Shown in pieces: positions 1 to 14,675 of a DNA stretch of 64,000 bases; position 1 is the first letter of the stretch, and every line of letters starts with the position of its first letter. The stretch is from the NCBI RefSeq assembly GCF_021155775.2, contig NC_060232.1, forward strand, positions 26,357,922 through 26,421,921, in the 5' to 3' direction. A program made the position numbers and the translations under genes. The notes beneath the pieces were generated by a model, which saw only the letters and a list, made by a program, of their open reading frames with translations, did no database searches and was not told where the DNA came from. This DNA is from Neodiprion pinetum. Lineage: Eukaryota; Arthropoda; Insecta; Hymenoptera; Diprionidae.

Positions 1-86
1 ACTTTCGGAGTGTAGAGTGTCTCGATTGGTGTTTGCATTCGCTTAAAATTCTCGCCAATGATAAAGGTGGTGAAGAGTAGAGAAAA

Positions 87-117
<31 letters not shown>

Positions 118-1771
118 GCAAAGGAAAACGAGCAGTTGAGCGGAAACGACGCCCTTGCATCGAGTCTGGATATTGAGATATGGTCGTTCTCCTCGGAGTG
201 CGCGGGAGTAAGCACGTAGGCGTAATCTGACGCGGTTGTGACAAAGCCGGTCATTCCCCTGGCTACGACGTAAACAAGGAACCAAGCCTCCGGGCACAGG
301 TGGGTAAATATTTCTTCTCCACGTTTCGCCAGTAGCTCGTACATTTTGTCGATATTTAAATTACGGCATCCGGTGGTCGAGTCTGCTCCGTAGATTCAGA
401 CTTCTCGCCCAATTTTTGTAAATTTCGGGCTTGAAGATACTTGGCGTGAAAATTTATCGACGAATCATAATTTGGATACCGCTTGGTTTTTTATCGTCTC
501 GTGCTTTTATACGCGTGCTATCGGTATTTCGATCTTTATTGAACCGGGAAGGACGCGGAGCAAATAAATGTTGCCATCACGATTCTGCGCTGACAAGCTT
601 ACGGAGCTTCTTGTTCTTCTGGTTGAAAAAAATATCGCCAAACTGGCGAACTGCCACCACAATCCTGGAAGACTTGATCTCGTGCTCGGGTTGGCGCACA
701 TGGATAAATGGAAGAAGTTATACACTCTTGCCGAGAGGGGGGATCCGGAATACCCAGAGGGACCGAGGCGGCTTTGCAGAGAGAAAGTGTTTTGACGTGT
801 TGTTTTCGCGAATGTTCGAGGGTTCGGGGGTGCCATCCGAGCTCTGTATGTAAATTAGTTAACACAAATCTGGGGCTCCCTCGGGAGCGACTCGGCCTTT
901 AACCACAGCCTCGCAAGGAGGATCGTTGTTTGCGTCAAGACGGTAGATCTCACTCAAGCCGGTGACGCTTTCGACCGAGTAGTTTGCTTCTTTCAATTCC
1001 GCTCTTCCGGATAATATCAAGGTTATCGGCCCCGTCAGATCCTCGCATGGATTTGTTGACCTCTCTTCAAAGGCATTTAAAGCATTCCGAAATCTCTGGT
1101 GGCTGATGAAGATTTTTTCGGAGTTTCGTTTAGGCCTACATAGCCATAATTCCTTGGTTGATTAGGTGCTCAAACATATGGTCCTTTTTAAACCACATGT
1201 TTTCGTATGAACTCCCTCGTGTTTGGTTTTACTTACGTTTTTTTTCGTCCCCAGCCTCTAGCTTTGATTTATTTTTACTCTGAAGCATTGATTTGTGTAT
1301 TCAGAACGTAATTCACTTTATTTATTCAACCGCTATTATTAGACTGCGATAAAATTTCAAGACTTCGAGATAAGACCATTTTTTTTTTTTTTTGTATATT
1401 TTTGTCGACTGATGATTTTCCTAATGCAATCACTGTTATTTAGTCAGATTTGAGAAAAATTTCTAAGAAGTGATCTGTCGGAAATTTCACAGTTAATATT
1501 CATTATTTAGAAGAGTCGATGATTATTACAATCATTGTATCATTAATTCTATACCCTGATGAAAATGGTGCGTGCAGAAACTTGAAGGAGGCGAAAAAGA
1601 AGTACAAAGTGGCCAAAGTTTTACAACTCTTTCTTCACGCTCATCCAATCCAATATACATTTCAGCAACTTTTCCATTTTCATCACGGTAATCCTGACTA
1701 GAACGAGTCATCCGTGGTTTTCGAATTATTTAGTCAACGACTATAAAAAATACCCTAATTATCTGTTACAG
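1..1771. other. Window start, no gene recognised
   Basis: It has a run of 26 T at 87-112. Overlapping short frames on both strands at 430-900 fall in a locally GC-richer stretch, with no motif or splice structure recognised. A second T run lies at 1379-1393. Confidence 0.55.
87..112. repeat. Poly-T run (26 nt)
   Basis: Uninterrupted T run. Confidence 0.95.
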
Positions 1772-1815
1772 GTTTGAAAACACTGATGTGCTGCTCGCAA
1801 AACAAGACAAGCGTG
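1772..1815 (+). other. Exon-like 44-nt island
   Basis: It lies between acceptor-like ATCTGTTACAG and a strong donor GTAAGTAG (1816). The frame through it is open: LKTL then ATG (1786) giving MCCSQNKTSV up to the junction. If 1786 is a start codon, the paired cysteines at residues 2-3 would suit palmitoylation. It could equally be a 5' UTR or internal exon, or a chance pairing of splice signals. I do not recognise the protein. Confidence 0.3.
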
Positions 1816-4581
1816 GTAAGTAGACTTTTTCGAACACTTTATTCAATATAAATCGAGAACTTGATGCAGTGCTCTTTCAGTTATTATTATACAAATAATC
1901 TTTTGTTATCGTTTTGTACCACATTTTGGAACTTGGATTTGCAATTAAAGTCCGTTCACCTGATACAACAAATGGGATTCAAATTTGTCCCCACTATCCA
2001 TTGATTGCTTGTTATTCAATCGTGATTACAGAAAGAACGTAATAATCTTCTAAGAGGGTCGTATGAAATAGAGTCACGTAAATTTCTGGCCACGCACTTT
2101 CCCTCGAGTGAGATTTTGCCACGCGTCTATCCCTTCTACCGACACGCACCCTTATCGGAATATTTTCAACAATGAGACACAATCGACGCAAAATGCTTAG
2201 AAAAGCTCGGAGCTTCGGCAGCGTTCGAGGACTCCTCTTCGCGTATCTTACTAAAGACGCGTCGCGCCTACCAATCGCTTTCATCCCCTCGCTCGTGCCT
2301 CTTGACAACGAAATTCGATAGGCGTTCTAAAATAAGTTGATCACTGTGCCGCGGCGGAGCAATTCTTACACTCAGTTTCATCATCAATACCTTATTCCTA
2401 GTTGCGTTTTACGCGGAATCATTTTTCATTTGTAGTTTATCACCGTTTTTGGCTACCGGCATTTGTTCGTTTGCAATTGCAATTCCGCTATTTCATACGT
2501 TTACCGCAGTAGGTACGCACTTACTGTACTTCCGCATATAAATTCATCGCCAACTGTTCTCCTCCTACTCGTGAGCGCGACTGTAGGAAATGTAACATTC
2601 GTGCTTTTCATCCCCTAGCATGAAGTGAGCGCCGCACAGTGGCAGAGATGAAGTGTATTTTTTGAGAAAACAAACAGGGAGGGTACGGCGAGAGCTAGTC
2701 GAGGGTAAGGCAATGAAGGCAGCAGCCGCAGCTGTACTTTGGGAAAGAAAATAATCGATTTATTGCTCTTATAAATATAGATGCAGTTCACTTAGGGACC
2801 CGCCAAGCCGGCGTGCGTGCAGGATGACACGGTGGAGGAAATAGCTGCGCGTTAAGTTGAGTTAAGTTGGGCGAAACTTTTTCCCTCGCTTCTTTTTACG
2901 CCGTAGAGAGGTAGGGACAACAATATTCTGAACCGTATTTGGTTAGCGAATTCCTCCGAGGCTTGAACCATCATCGGGATTTATCTGTTCGGGTTATCTT
3001 CTACGTGACGAGACGTTTCTTTTTTTTTTTTTTTTATCTCTGAATAAACATCGGTACTCGTGAAAATGGATTTAATCAGCAATCGACCCGAGCTGTGTGG
3101 TTTTAACGCTTGGTGAATCTGTTTCGACAGCCATGCCATCAGTTCTTTTAACAGGCATGGAAATTTGAGGGAACGGTTTCTGCTCTCGAACGGGGGCGAA
3201 ACAACAAATGACCGTAGTATCTAGCAGTCAGATTCAAAGGGTGTAAATTCAAAACTTTACAAACACTCTCGCAGCGCTGGATGGCTCACTTATCATTGCG
3301 AATGGTTGATCTTCCGTTGCTTAAGCTGGCCCGGCACTCGGGCTACCGGTTGACAAATGAGAGTCCACGACGACACGAAGATGGAGCGGAAACCTAATTT
3401 CATATTTCGTAGCCGGCACCGGTCGCCGTGATACAGAGCGGCGCTGTCTCGCTAGCCAGCGTTAATGTCCCGGCTGTAATTCATTCTAAATCCAGGGAAT
3501 TACCCGTCCTGGTCCTCTGCCTCGGCCAACCATAAAGTATTCCTAAAACATGTCCTCCGTCTCCCGGTCCGTAGGTACGCGTCCATACCGTACGGACGAC
3601 GACTTTGAAGCGATAAAATCTCTCTTCCGACTCGGGAGACGTGGAGGAAGGCTTCCCCTTCACCTTTCATTAATTATCACGCATGAAGTCATTCTTTCCG
3701 ATTCATCGAATCGTCTCACCCTCGACGCTTTATCGAGCCATCTCATTCCCGGCACCTAACCTACATTCACATCGATCGGGCTCGAATTCGTTCTTGTATA
3801 TCGTTAGATTTCCCGGCTATCGTGCGATTCCGGTTAGCGTTATTTTTACAATTCTTATCCTGAGTCGTAGCTGCCAGGTATAATATATTTGTCAACAACT
3901 GTAATCCGGAAATATTTATTCTCGTAGTTTCTTGATCTCGTATTTCAATTACATTCTTGACGACCGGATCTGAACGAACCGAAATTGACCAAAAGTTGTA
4001 TCAGTTTCCGGAGACTTGAGCAATAAATATACTTAGATTTTATTATTTTATGTTTATCCGGACGTTTACTACATTCTTCATTTATACTTGCTGTCGTTCA
4101 TACTTAATTTCCAGTCTCATCACAGTTCGTATAGTTTATCGTTTCTGCCGTAACATATCTTCTATCACTATATTGTTGCATACAATCTATGCGGTGTATT
4201 TGGAGAAAGGAAGTTCACTGGCTGTGTTCGATTTTATTTCTGTTTATTGCCGAGAGTGAGAAAATCGTAGTGTCAGATGAAAGGAACTAATCACTTTGAG
4301 AGATGCTCGAAAGTGGGCTCGAGTGTCAAACGAGAATTTTTGAAATAGCGTAAGCCGCGGACTTGAGCGAAGAAGCATTCAGACGCAATTAAGTCCGGCC
4401 AGGCTAAGGTAAAAAGAAAACTACCACGTTCTTCCTGGCACCTATCGTCCAGCAGACTGAAGATGCAATAGCCACTTTATCTGTCAACGTGACAATAATC
4501 CTGACTTCTGATCCCACTTCGCATTTGGCGAATTTTCACAGTGCTACAGAAGCATCGTTGAACCGTTTCCAAAGATACATA

Positions 4582-4601
4582 CATATATATATATATATAT
4601 A
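4582..4601. repeat. TA dinucleotide repeat
   Basis: Uninterrupted TA repeat following ACATACA. Confidence 0.9.
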
Positions 4602-6446
4602 CCCAGCTATTTCTCTCTTTCACCCCGAATTAAACCCAGCTATGAAATAAAACATGCATACCTATCTTCATTATCCCTGATCAACAGCATGGTCTCAATC
4701 TATTCGAGACACTGTCAGGTCAGTTATCTTGTCATGAATTGGAGTAAAGGAAAAATTGTACAAACAATATTCCTAACGTTACAGATATTCAATATCAATT
4801 ACATCGTAAATTATTACCATTTCCCCATAGTTTTTGCATATTTTAAAGAGCTAATTTGAGGAAATGCATTAATCTGATGACGTAGCAAGTATAGAACACC
4901 TCGGGCGTAATCTTCATTGTTAGTTAGTTGTGAAAACAAAGCGCGGTTCCGCAGTCTCTACGCATATAAATCGTGCTTTATCAGCGTTTTCGTATTGCAA
5001 CTTAATCGTGCCCCTTCCCCGCAATAGAGATATCCGCGCTAAATAATTGCGTCGAGGAAAAGCTATCCAACGAAGCGGAGAATGTAGATCCGGTTGGAGG
5101 AGGAGGAGGTATCTTCGCCTGCGGTTTATCTGTCGGTGTTCCCCAGTGTGTCGTATATTAAAATGAATGCCGTATTGTCCTGAACTGCCAATGCAAACAA
5201 ATACAAACTTCCGAACGCGGTGGGTGGTGGCCGCATTGATCGAATAGACCGTTGCCTATATTTTGTATGAAGTTAGTATTAGAATGTGCACAATTTTTTC
5301 CGTATCAGTGTGCGGATGTGATAAAACGGTGAAAATTTTGTCGAAACCTTTGCGGGCATTAGATAGAGAAAGGGGTGAGAAATTGACTAGTGATGTTACG
5401 TTGTGCCAGTCGTAAAGTTTGCCGATTTGGCAAGTTCAACTGTAAATGATACGTTCCGAAATGGTATCCCACGAACAACGTCGCCTTGAGGCTTAGCTTT
5501 TGAAGGTTCCATGCTTGCCGGAAAATGTGTTTTCCATCGTCACTGGGAATCACTTGACCTAGAAAGAGAAGAAATTCTAAGTTCAGTCGGACTTTCGTTA
5601 CTGACAACGAACAAAACATCGACGATTCTTTCCCATATCTAAACACAAACATAGTTCTGAGAAAAGTCATGCGACTAGAGCTTCATATTCGAAGAACTTC
5701 GCGAGATGTAAGCTCTGTTGAATTTCTTTACTCATGCCTCGATTCTCGCTTAAATCGCCATGGATTTATCTTTTGATATCGGTCTCGCTCCGTTCTGTTT
5801 TCGACTAATCCCAAGAAACTCGTAAAGCGGTGCCAAATACAAAATGGGGGTTCTTCGTTTGTTTCTATTAATGTTGCCGCCTCGGTATAAAGCACCGTGG
5901 AACATCGTGATACTTTAATGAAGACGAAGAACCGTCGCATGTGCCATATGTCTAAAAAACAAGTTGGTATAGCTCACTAATAGAACCGGAAACAGCAAAA
6001 CAGCAGTTTCATCTTCGCGTATTTGTTAATGACTCATCTTAGTCGTAAAGAATTATTTTACATGCTCTCAGATCGTAAAAACGTCTTTGCTGCTGACTTT
6101 GTTGTTCTTTTAATACCCTCTTCGGCATATTTCCACTCTGGACGAAACTAAACTTTGATGATGCGGTCAAAATTCGTATACCCTCAACATCAGTGACCCC
6201 CAAAAATATTATTACGGCATACAATGTATACTCCCATCAAAAAACGAACAATCGCTCGCTCACCCATCATTCGTGAATCTAACATTTTTCGGTCCGCAAA
6301 GACGTCGAGGCGACTTACGATTAAACTTACACAGTTTCAGTGAGTTCCATTTCCATCAGATTTACCTTACACTTGGGTCTCTTTCACGTACCCGAATAGC
6401 ACCTGGTGTCTCTTTACCCCCTGTGCTACACCCACTGGCGTGCACT

Positions 6447-6472
6447 TATATATATATATATATATATATATA
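6447..6472. repeat. TA dinucleotide repeat
   Basis: Thirteen TA units. Confidence 0.9.
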
Positions 6473-9400
6473 CGTTATGCAAGCTTGCACATGCCGCATG
6501 ATATTTCGTGTACACAGACACGACGTTCATAGAAGATAGGAGACAGGAGACATCAACGCAACACGACTCTCTGGGGGGCAATCGACTTGTTCCAAACTAC
6601 AGCTTCTATTCCTCCCTTCCATAACGCGGCAGTACGAGCAGTGATACATTGCAACCCGGTGGTTCTCAATCCAGAAAAATATCAGTTCTGTCTTGCATTT
6701 TGATTCCTGTCAAACTGGCTTTCAACCTTCGCTGCAGAGTGAAGTGTCTTCAGTCTATTCCGAATAATCATTGTTTTTGCAGCTGAATCATTCCCAATTC
6801 AAGTTCGTTCAAGTTGTATCGTTTCGTGCTTGTAATTGTCCTGTGAAAATTGGAAGAACACTGCTTTTTTCCTTCCGGAATCATTTGGGAAAGCCGACTA
6901 CTGCAGGGGCGACTGGATTTATCGGTTTACCATTAATCAAATTTAACTTTTGAACGCTTCTACGCTACGCCAATCGTCGGGTTCACCCCTTGAAGCTCTA
7001 GCATTAATCATACCTTGACAGTTTTTCTTGTTTCCTGTCGGTCCAAGGATTGCTTTGTCATCGCGACACGTGTCTAGCTTTGGTCGTCGTGATTATTCAC
7101 CATGGCAGAAACCTGATTTTAAAAGCTCAAGCTAGATCACTCGCAGTCTGTCGATAATTTACGATCGGTATAGAAAATTGTCGTGAGCGGACCTGAAAAA
7201 TACGTCTTCTGCACCTTGGAGGCAAACCGCGCATCTTGACTGTTAATGAGAAAATATGATTACGGATAGCTCTGTATTCTCACGACGCGATGCCAAGGGG
7301 ACGAGTAGAAGACAAATTGCTTTAATTGGAATTGTATGCAAATCAAGGGAAATTAATAACCGTATAACCGTACTATTTAATTAAGTGCCGAACCGCAACG
7401 CGGAAATTTCTTCCAAATTTCAAGAGCTTATAAATCAAACAATTTGCAATGCTTGCTTGTGGCATTTACCGTTGTGTAGCCCCAGTGTTTTGTTATCAAA
7501 ATTATACACCTCCGACGTAAATTCCACTTTCCATGTACTTCGGTCTTTTCAGTTGATCCTTATTTATTAACTGGGACAATTTTGAAACTTACCACAATGA
7601 ACATATTAATTATACAGATAAACAATTAATTTCTTGAGCAACATGATCGAACAACCCTGACAGTGAACCGTTCGAAGATGACAGCTGAAAATTATTCAGT
7701 TGAAAAAATTGTTCAGGACGTCGTACGCTAGATTCAGCTGCCTTCCAAACTTCGAAGCTGAGCTTACTTCAAGCACATGGTTTGTAAGGTACACATTATG
7801 GAACAGAAAATGTCACTAATCTGCCCATCTCTTACTCCTATCTTTCTCTTCAAAACCAGATTTATATCTGGATCAAGTTACTGGACGCTCGGAGAAAGAA
7901 ATCGATCGCTAATTACTTTCTAATTTAGTTTATAAATTCAGAGGGCTTCGTTAGATGGTCTTTTAATCGCAGTCAGTGGTACTCGGATTGGGAATAAAAA
8001 CTTTGAAACATCGCCAGTGGTAATCAAATAGAAACGTGAGACGAATTTTCACACGTACTGAGACGATTCAATTTCAGGATATATTCTCTATCAGGACGCA
8101 GTTGGTGAACACAGATCAATTTCATTTTTCGGCAGCACGTGACTCTGGTTTCGCGATTTAACGATGCAAATCCTTGCATATAGAAGTTGGTACTATCGGG
8201 GACGAGTAATTTTTTTCCCGTGCATCATATTGCCCGCTTTGGCAACTACCGCGCATTTAAAAAGCTCGTAACCTTTATCGAAATTCAATAGCTTGACTAG
8301 CGCTGCATATGCATTGGGGGCAGGTGACTTTAACGTTTCTTTCCCTAAGGTTTCTTCCGAGGAAATAGCGTTCCGCTTCATGTATTTATTGTATCGAGTT
8401 TCGATTACGCGGGGCAGCAGGAGTCTGTTAGTATCCTCGCATCGCTACTCGAGATCTTCACTGATTCCCTCCTCCGAGTTCGAGAAAGTAATCGACTGAA
8501 CGGCGCAAAGGATAAATGCGCGATCTTCGATTGTTCTCAAATTCGTGCCAAAGTGGATATTTTTAGGGGACGCGGAGGGCCGAATGGGCAGGAACGAAAC
8601 GGGAGAGAAAACGGCGATGATGGTAAAAACGACAAAATAAAAGTGATCGACCTTGAAATTTACATCCGTAATGCCAACTTCTCGGACCCAATTCGATTCA
8701 AACGCAATTACATGGTGAACACTACCCAATAAGAAACAGTAAATGTGACTTCAAGTCGCGATTACTCGCACAGAGTACGTGCAATTTTCCGTCGGTTATC
8801 TTTTGACTTGACAAAATCTATATCTCCTGGCGATCCTCCCCTTGACAGCGATTAAAATCGGCAGTTCGTAGGATTTGGGGTTTACTTCGCCTGGTAAGCT
8901 TTCTTCCCTCCTTTTATCTAGACTTTGATAACTGACAGCTTCGCCGTGCTTTATCTTTTGTCGTATAAAAGAAGCGAGATGAACGTTGCAAAAAGGAAGC
9001 TAAAACACTCGCGGAGTTGCCAGAGTTTTCAACCATTAGACTCGTGATTTGGATTGTGAAGTTGTCCGCGTTTCTGGGACTCCATTAGACACTCTTTTAG
9101 CAGCATCAAGCTGTTGAAATAAGAGTGAAAATAAAACCAGAGAAACGTATCGTCTGACCAAGGATTGGCTGATACCGACTTACCTCTTTTTCTCTAACTG
9201 ACTTGCCTTTACTGTGTGCTCCCGGATAAAACGCGAAGAGGAAATGTAGCGAGGAAAAAGCTATCCATTTTCAAATGCCACTGTATCACGTAACGGAATG
9301 GAAGGACGTACCTCATCTTAAACCTTGGCAATGGGTATTGACCCAAGATGTCGTTTAACTTCTTCATCCAAGTTGGTTCACATCTCGAACATTGGAATTG

Positions 9401-12400
9401 TGGCTGCTACAGGAAGATGTCATTACGACGCGGTATTGTGCCGAATGAAAGGATGACGACACAACGTCGGCTGCTTTCAATTCATTCGTGGTTATAGATT
9501 ACGAGCATAATATTTCACCGGTATCCAATTACCACCGCCCTCTATTGCTAACATCGGTAGGAACGAGTCAACGTGAAACAGCTTTGCTGCTGAATATACC
9601 GTTTAACAAATCCTTGCTATCCGTCGTAATGAAAATAGCTCAACCACTCACGAGGAAGAAGATTTCTCCACGAATATCGTTCTCTCGCATCAACCTCCTG
9701 GCGGTAGGTCAGGAGGATTTTTAGCTTTGAGGGCTGAATAGAGGGAATGTAATGAGACCGCGAGCTTCTCGCGTTCCCTCTTCTCGTCTTCTTCGTTCCC
9801 TTTCTTCTCTCACTCGCTCCTTCTTTTTCCCACCTATTTTCGATCCTAGAACCCCGACGACGGGCAATGCCAAAGGTGTTTTTCTCTCACAGCAGCGCCA
9901 CGTCAGTCAGCTCTATTGATCCGACTTTATCCTAGGTATAAGGAAAAATTTGTTTTCATTTTATACAGCAAACAATGTACCTGATGATGGAATATTTCAG
10001 AATCCTTGCCACCGTCGAAGCAACTATGAAATTTTCATATTGAGCCGAAGGCGTGAGCAAATATCTTTCAGTAACGTAACGACGAGACTGTGTAAATGTT
10101 CTTTTCTTATCGTTCTCCATGTTCACACAACATTTTTCGGAAAATAATTCGTGTACACTTTTCCATTGTCTTTTCGCTGTACAGTCTCCGAAGATGTAGT
10201 GAACAAACCTACTACGTTTACGAGATCACCCTACCAAGATCTTCGTATATAGATTCTCGAATGCCTTATTTTATTTTCATGTGAAAGTTGCGAGTCAAAT
10301 GCAAATGAAAAATTGACGAGCGACAAACTTTACGACTTTGTCATCGTTTACATACGTACAGAGGCTTGCATAAAATAAATATCACAGATAAAACTACCCT
10401 TTGTGCCGTCTCATTGATCCCTTCGCTCTTTTAGTTCACTCGTATTTGAAAGTATAAAATTCGCGCATTAACTTCCCAGCGAAGAATTATGTGAATTTTG
10501 TGCAGCGTAAAATATAAAATATTGTCATGGATACGACGGATGCAATGGATTAATAACGCGATGATGGATTTAGCGAAGCGACGCGATTTCTGTCGTCTGT
10601 GCATTTTATATTGATGTATCGAAAATTAGGATAACTCGATTAGCCGGCTGAATATCGAAATTCGATTACAAGCGAACGCGAAGTATGCGAATGCACTCGC
10701 TCTACCGCATATGTAGATAAACTATGTCCAATAATTTGAGTCAATTTATTAAACGGTCCGATTTGATATCGCTTCGGCGCGTAAAATTTACCGAACTAAT
10801 CGAATCACACCTAACTTACGTGTCGAGTGAACGAATCTTCTTTTTTTTGATCATTTTTCCGCGAGTACAAAACTAAAAGTACAAAGAAAAAAAAGTACGG
10901 TTATTGCCTTGATCCGAGAGGAAATTGGGTTTTGGTTCCGCCTCTATCACGGATTTTATATTTTTTCACTACCCTCACATGCTTTAGCAGTTAGACTCTT
11001 CCGTATCCACCAATACGCAAACTTTGCCTGCAGGTTCAATCCGTGTTACGTATATAAAAGTAATTTACATTTTAATAGAAACGTCCGATATCCACACGTC
11101 CTGCTGTGCATCCCTGCAATGCGTGTACCGAAAGTATGCGCCGTACTTTCGCCCTGACGCATTTACCTGCGTTATACCTGTTTGCAAGAACCGCTCTCAC
11201 GCTACGCGATGTTATTTATAACTAACATTTACAACCCGCCGGAGAAAAATAAAATAACAGGAGAACTCTATGGCAGCACCCTCTCGAGTTTACTGCAACC
11301 CTCTAAAAACAACGTTTAGAATAATGTTTATTCGACCAGATGCAATCCCAGTTTTTTTTTTCTCCCTTTTTTCAAAATGGTCTACTGTACCCAAAAAATT
11401 TTTCCTTGCCGTTATTCTACATTTTTTATTTCCACTGTATCGAAGACTGGTTTTATTTCATTCGTACAGCGCTTTTGTGTTGAGATTCGCGAACATTCTT
11501 TACCCCGCAGTAATTAACGATTTACCGAGAATTGGTTTGGGTAGACAATTTAATTAATTGCGGAAGATCGTATGGCGCGTGCGGGGGGAAATATTTTACG
11601 GCAACCGTGCACAGTTCCGTGAAATTACGAATTCACACGTGCCTGTGCATCACAGAGTGGATAACAGGCAACTCAGAAACGCGTGTTTCGCTGATTTATG
11701 CGTCTGGACGGTGTAACATCGGTGCAACGTGTTCCGAACTGTTGAGAGAAACGACGTCCGTTTTTCGTCAAAATTCTAAGGCATCCCGACGATCTCATCC
11801 TCGTAGACGTGTAAGTACCGCTTCGCGTAACAATGCCTGAAACACCTAACGATATTTGAAATTTCTCTAATTCACACATTCTTGAAAAATTATTAAGTCT
11901 GCGTTGCGAAACTGGGAAAAACACTTCCGTGTCCATTTATCGCATTGCATGCACACGTGATATGCGCATACCTGCTTATAATCAGACCCCCACTCACCTT
12001 AACTCGATTGCCAATGACGCAGGCTTTCAGTACTACTGTCCGCACTCGAATCGTCGCAGTAAAATTATTACGATACCTTATATGTAACACCCTTGTACAT
12101 ACCGCTTCCAGAACGATAAGCTGCAAATCTAAAGTTGATTCAGTGTAGTGGTGTGGATTTAATTTGATCGACGTTCTAAGGCGACAACAACTCGGTTTCT
12201 CTAACATAAAAATCCGCAGGTGCTCGGAACGGTCATTTTATTGCAACGTTATATTGCTCCCAGCATCTGCGCTCCGAAGCTAGCGATCGCTTTTTTTTCT
12301 ATTCTCTGTCCGACTAACCGCTCCAGCATCTGCTGTTTACCTATATGTAAGCTTTGCCTCTTCGCCTATTGTGCCGCGTGTTCATTTATGTGTCGTTTTC

Positions 12401-13917
12401 TGAACGAGTTATAAAGTGCCGATCAGAACTTGAACCGGTAAAGTTTGTTTTTTCATGCCGGAAATTCATGCAGGAATATATCCGAGAATATCATATTGTG
12501 TTAGGTACAAGTGCGGAAAGTATGCGATTTCCGATAAGTCTGAGGTTTCCAGCGTGAGCCGAAAAAGCAAGCTCCATCCGCACTTGTGACTTACGCTATT
12601 TTTTCCAATGCCTGTGAAAGATAGTTTCGTTTGATAGTTGCAACGAAGGTGCCACTGACAACGCGTGAAATTGGGGTCAGGTCATCTACGATTAATGACT
12701 GTGCGGAAAATTGATCTATTAGAAAGTTCGCACGCACCAACGAAAGCCCTAGTGTGTAAAATATAGCATATCGGTTGTGCGCATGCGTCAACTTTGTTTT
12801 ACAGCACTGTTCGGAAATGAACGACTTTACGCACGCTCCATAGGCTTAGAAAATCTAATATTCGATGCAGGTGTTGGGAAAATTGAATAATTCCCGAATA
12901 TAGTTGTCAGTCGTATACCCTGTTTGATATAAGCGTATATAATCTGTAAATTATATTTATTCTAATGCTTACCATATTTTACTTTTGGATAGCTTGACAA
13001 GTTTCATTTTCTTTTTAAAACTTTATTATTATTCTAGAGTGTTCAACCGAACTTGATTGGTCGACATTTTAGGTACTTGTGAAAGAACTAGAGTGAAAGT
13101 TTTGTAATCTCAGTTTCTGCCGTACGAAAAACTGGGTAATGAAATAATTGAAAAAAGGTAGAGAAGAATACAGGACTTTTTTAGAGGTTCGATCGAAAAC
13201 TTTTGAATTATTTGTCGGTTGACGATGGAAATGCGCGAATGCGCTGACGCGTGGACTTGCATTATTAACGCAGCACGGTCGTGTATGATACCCACTGAAA
13301 AACTCTCATATATATTTATATCGCGAAATCCTCGTTAAAATTTATGACACCGTGACGGCGACGACGATCCGCCTTCGACTCGTCTCTCAGTCGCCTGGAT
13401 TAGACTTTAAACTCGAGCGCTGCATGCAACGCATAGACGCCTCTGTTTTTCCTTCTTTCGCCATCCAGCTTGCAGCTCTCGTCCCGTCTGCGCTCTTTCT
13501 CTCTTTCCCTGATTTTCATAAATCAAATCCTTGAAAGCTTTTACGTGTGAATTAGCACTCTATCGCTTTACCGAAATGTACAGCCAGATGCGATGTCTCG
13601 GCGGTTTCAAGTATCGAGTGGTTTAAAGTTTTCAGCTGTACCTACCTAATACCTGTCCCTGCTGCTAGCTACGCAACGTACCCGGTCTGATATATCGCAT
13701 ACTTTCGCAAAGTATAGCTTATGCACACTCGTTAATCAATTTTCCCGCCCGCTGTCGCGGTGCTCCGCAGACTCTGACGAATGTCGGCGTTTCTCTAATA
13801 CGTATTTTTTCTTTGATATTTGTCCACCCACACTAATTGCAATGCCGACATTCGCCAGAATTATTTCATACAACGCTGTAGGCTGGCCTGAGACCAATAT
13901 CCTCGATTCGCTTTAAC

Positions 13918-14090
13918 CGTTTTGGCTTATCTACACTAATATTATACGGAGGTAAATTTTGTTTGTTTGTCCGTATGTAGGGGCTAATCTCTGGGACTGC
14001 TGAACCGATTTTAAAAATTCTCTCATCAATATAAAGCTATACTATTCCTGAGTAACATAGGCTGCAATTTATTTTGATAAAAATAAGTTT
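13918..14090. mobile_element. Interspersed-repeat relic
   Basis: TATCTACACTAATATTATA, TTTTGTTTGTTTGTCCGTA, GGGGCTAATCTCTGGGAC, TGAACCGATTTTAAAAATTC and CTGAGTAACATAGGCTGCAA occur in this order. I recognise this string as a dispersed element common in insect genomes, but not its exact family; Helitron-like is possible. No coding capacity remains. Confidence 0.5.
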
Positions 14091-14648
14091 TTAGTTCGAA
14101 TTCTCGATATTTGTAAATTAAATCGGAAGAGAAAGCGTTGCTCGATTGCTTTATCGGCATGCGCTAACCAAATGGTTGGATATTCGTGAAAACAATGTAT
14201 TACAAAAATATTAGTAATCGGTAGATCTGAAAAAAAATGTCGTCCGTGTAACAAGTATTTTCTCTGACAGAAGTTGATATATTCAGCTGTACGAGAGATT
14301 GAAGTTTATGGCGAAAAAAGGAGAACTGAATACTCGGCAAATATATCACGTTTATGCAGAGAACATACGTAGGTACGGCCAACGCAAACCAAGAATCTTG
14401 AATAAATCCGGAAATAAATCAAGCTCAGCTCTTCAACGCGACGAGAAGTGTAACGAAGAAGAGGAAAAAAAAATTCCTCTGGGATCCTGACACAATATAC
14501 TCTGTGTTACGTGACGGATGCAATAGACCTCGAGTACCTACCGAACCACATCAGAATCCAGTGGTAACTTTGATGTTAAGGAACAGGTTGCAGCGGCCAC
14601 CTTCTGTTACAAAATCCTGGTCAACTTTTGTCCGAGAAATGTAATTTT

Positions 14649-14675
14649 TCTCTCTCTCTCTCTCTCTTCTCTCTT
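14649..14675. repeat. CT dinucleotide repeat
   Basis: TC repeat with one interruption. Confidence 0.9.

Larger units (their letters stand above)
1816..13915. other. Long stretch without recognisable genes
   Basis: No exon with family similarity was found on either strand. Contents noted: a T run at 3020-3035, TA repeats at 4582-4601 and 6447-6472, a GC-richer island at 3300-3650, and a strong donor-like GTAAGT at 11811 after an open frame from about 11532. The latter has no recognised similarity and no clear acceptor. Confidence 0.55.
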
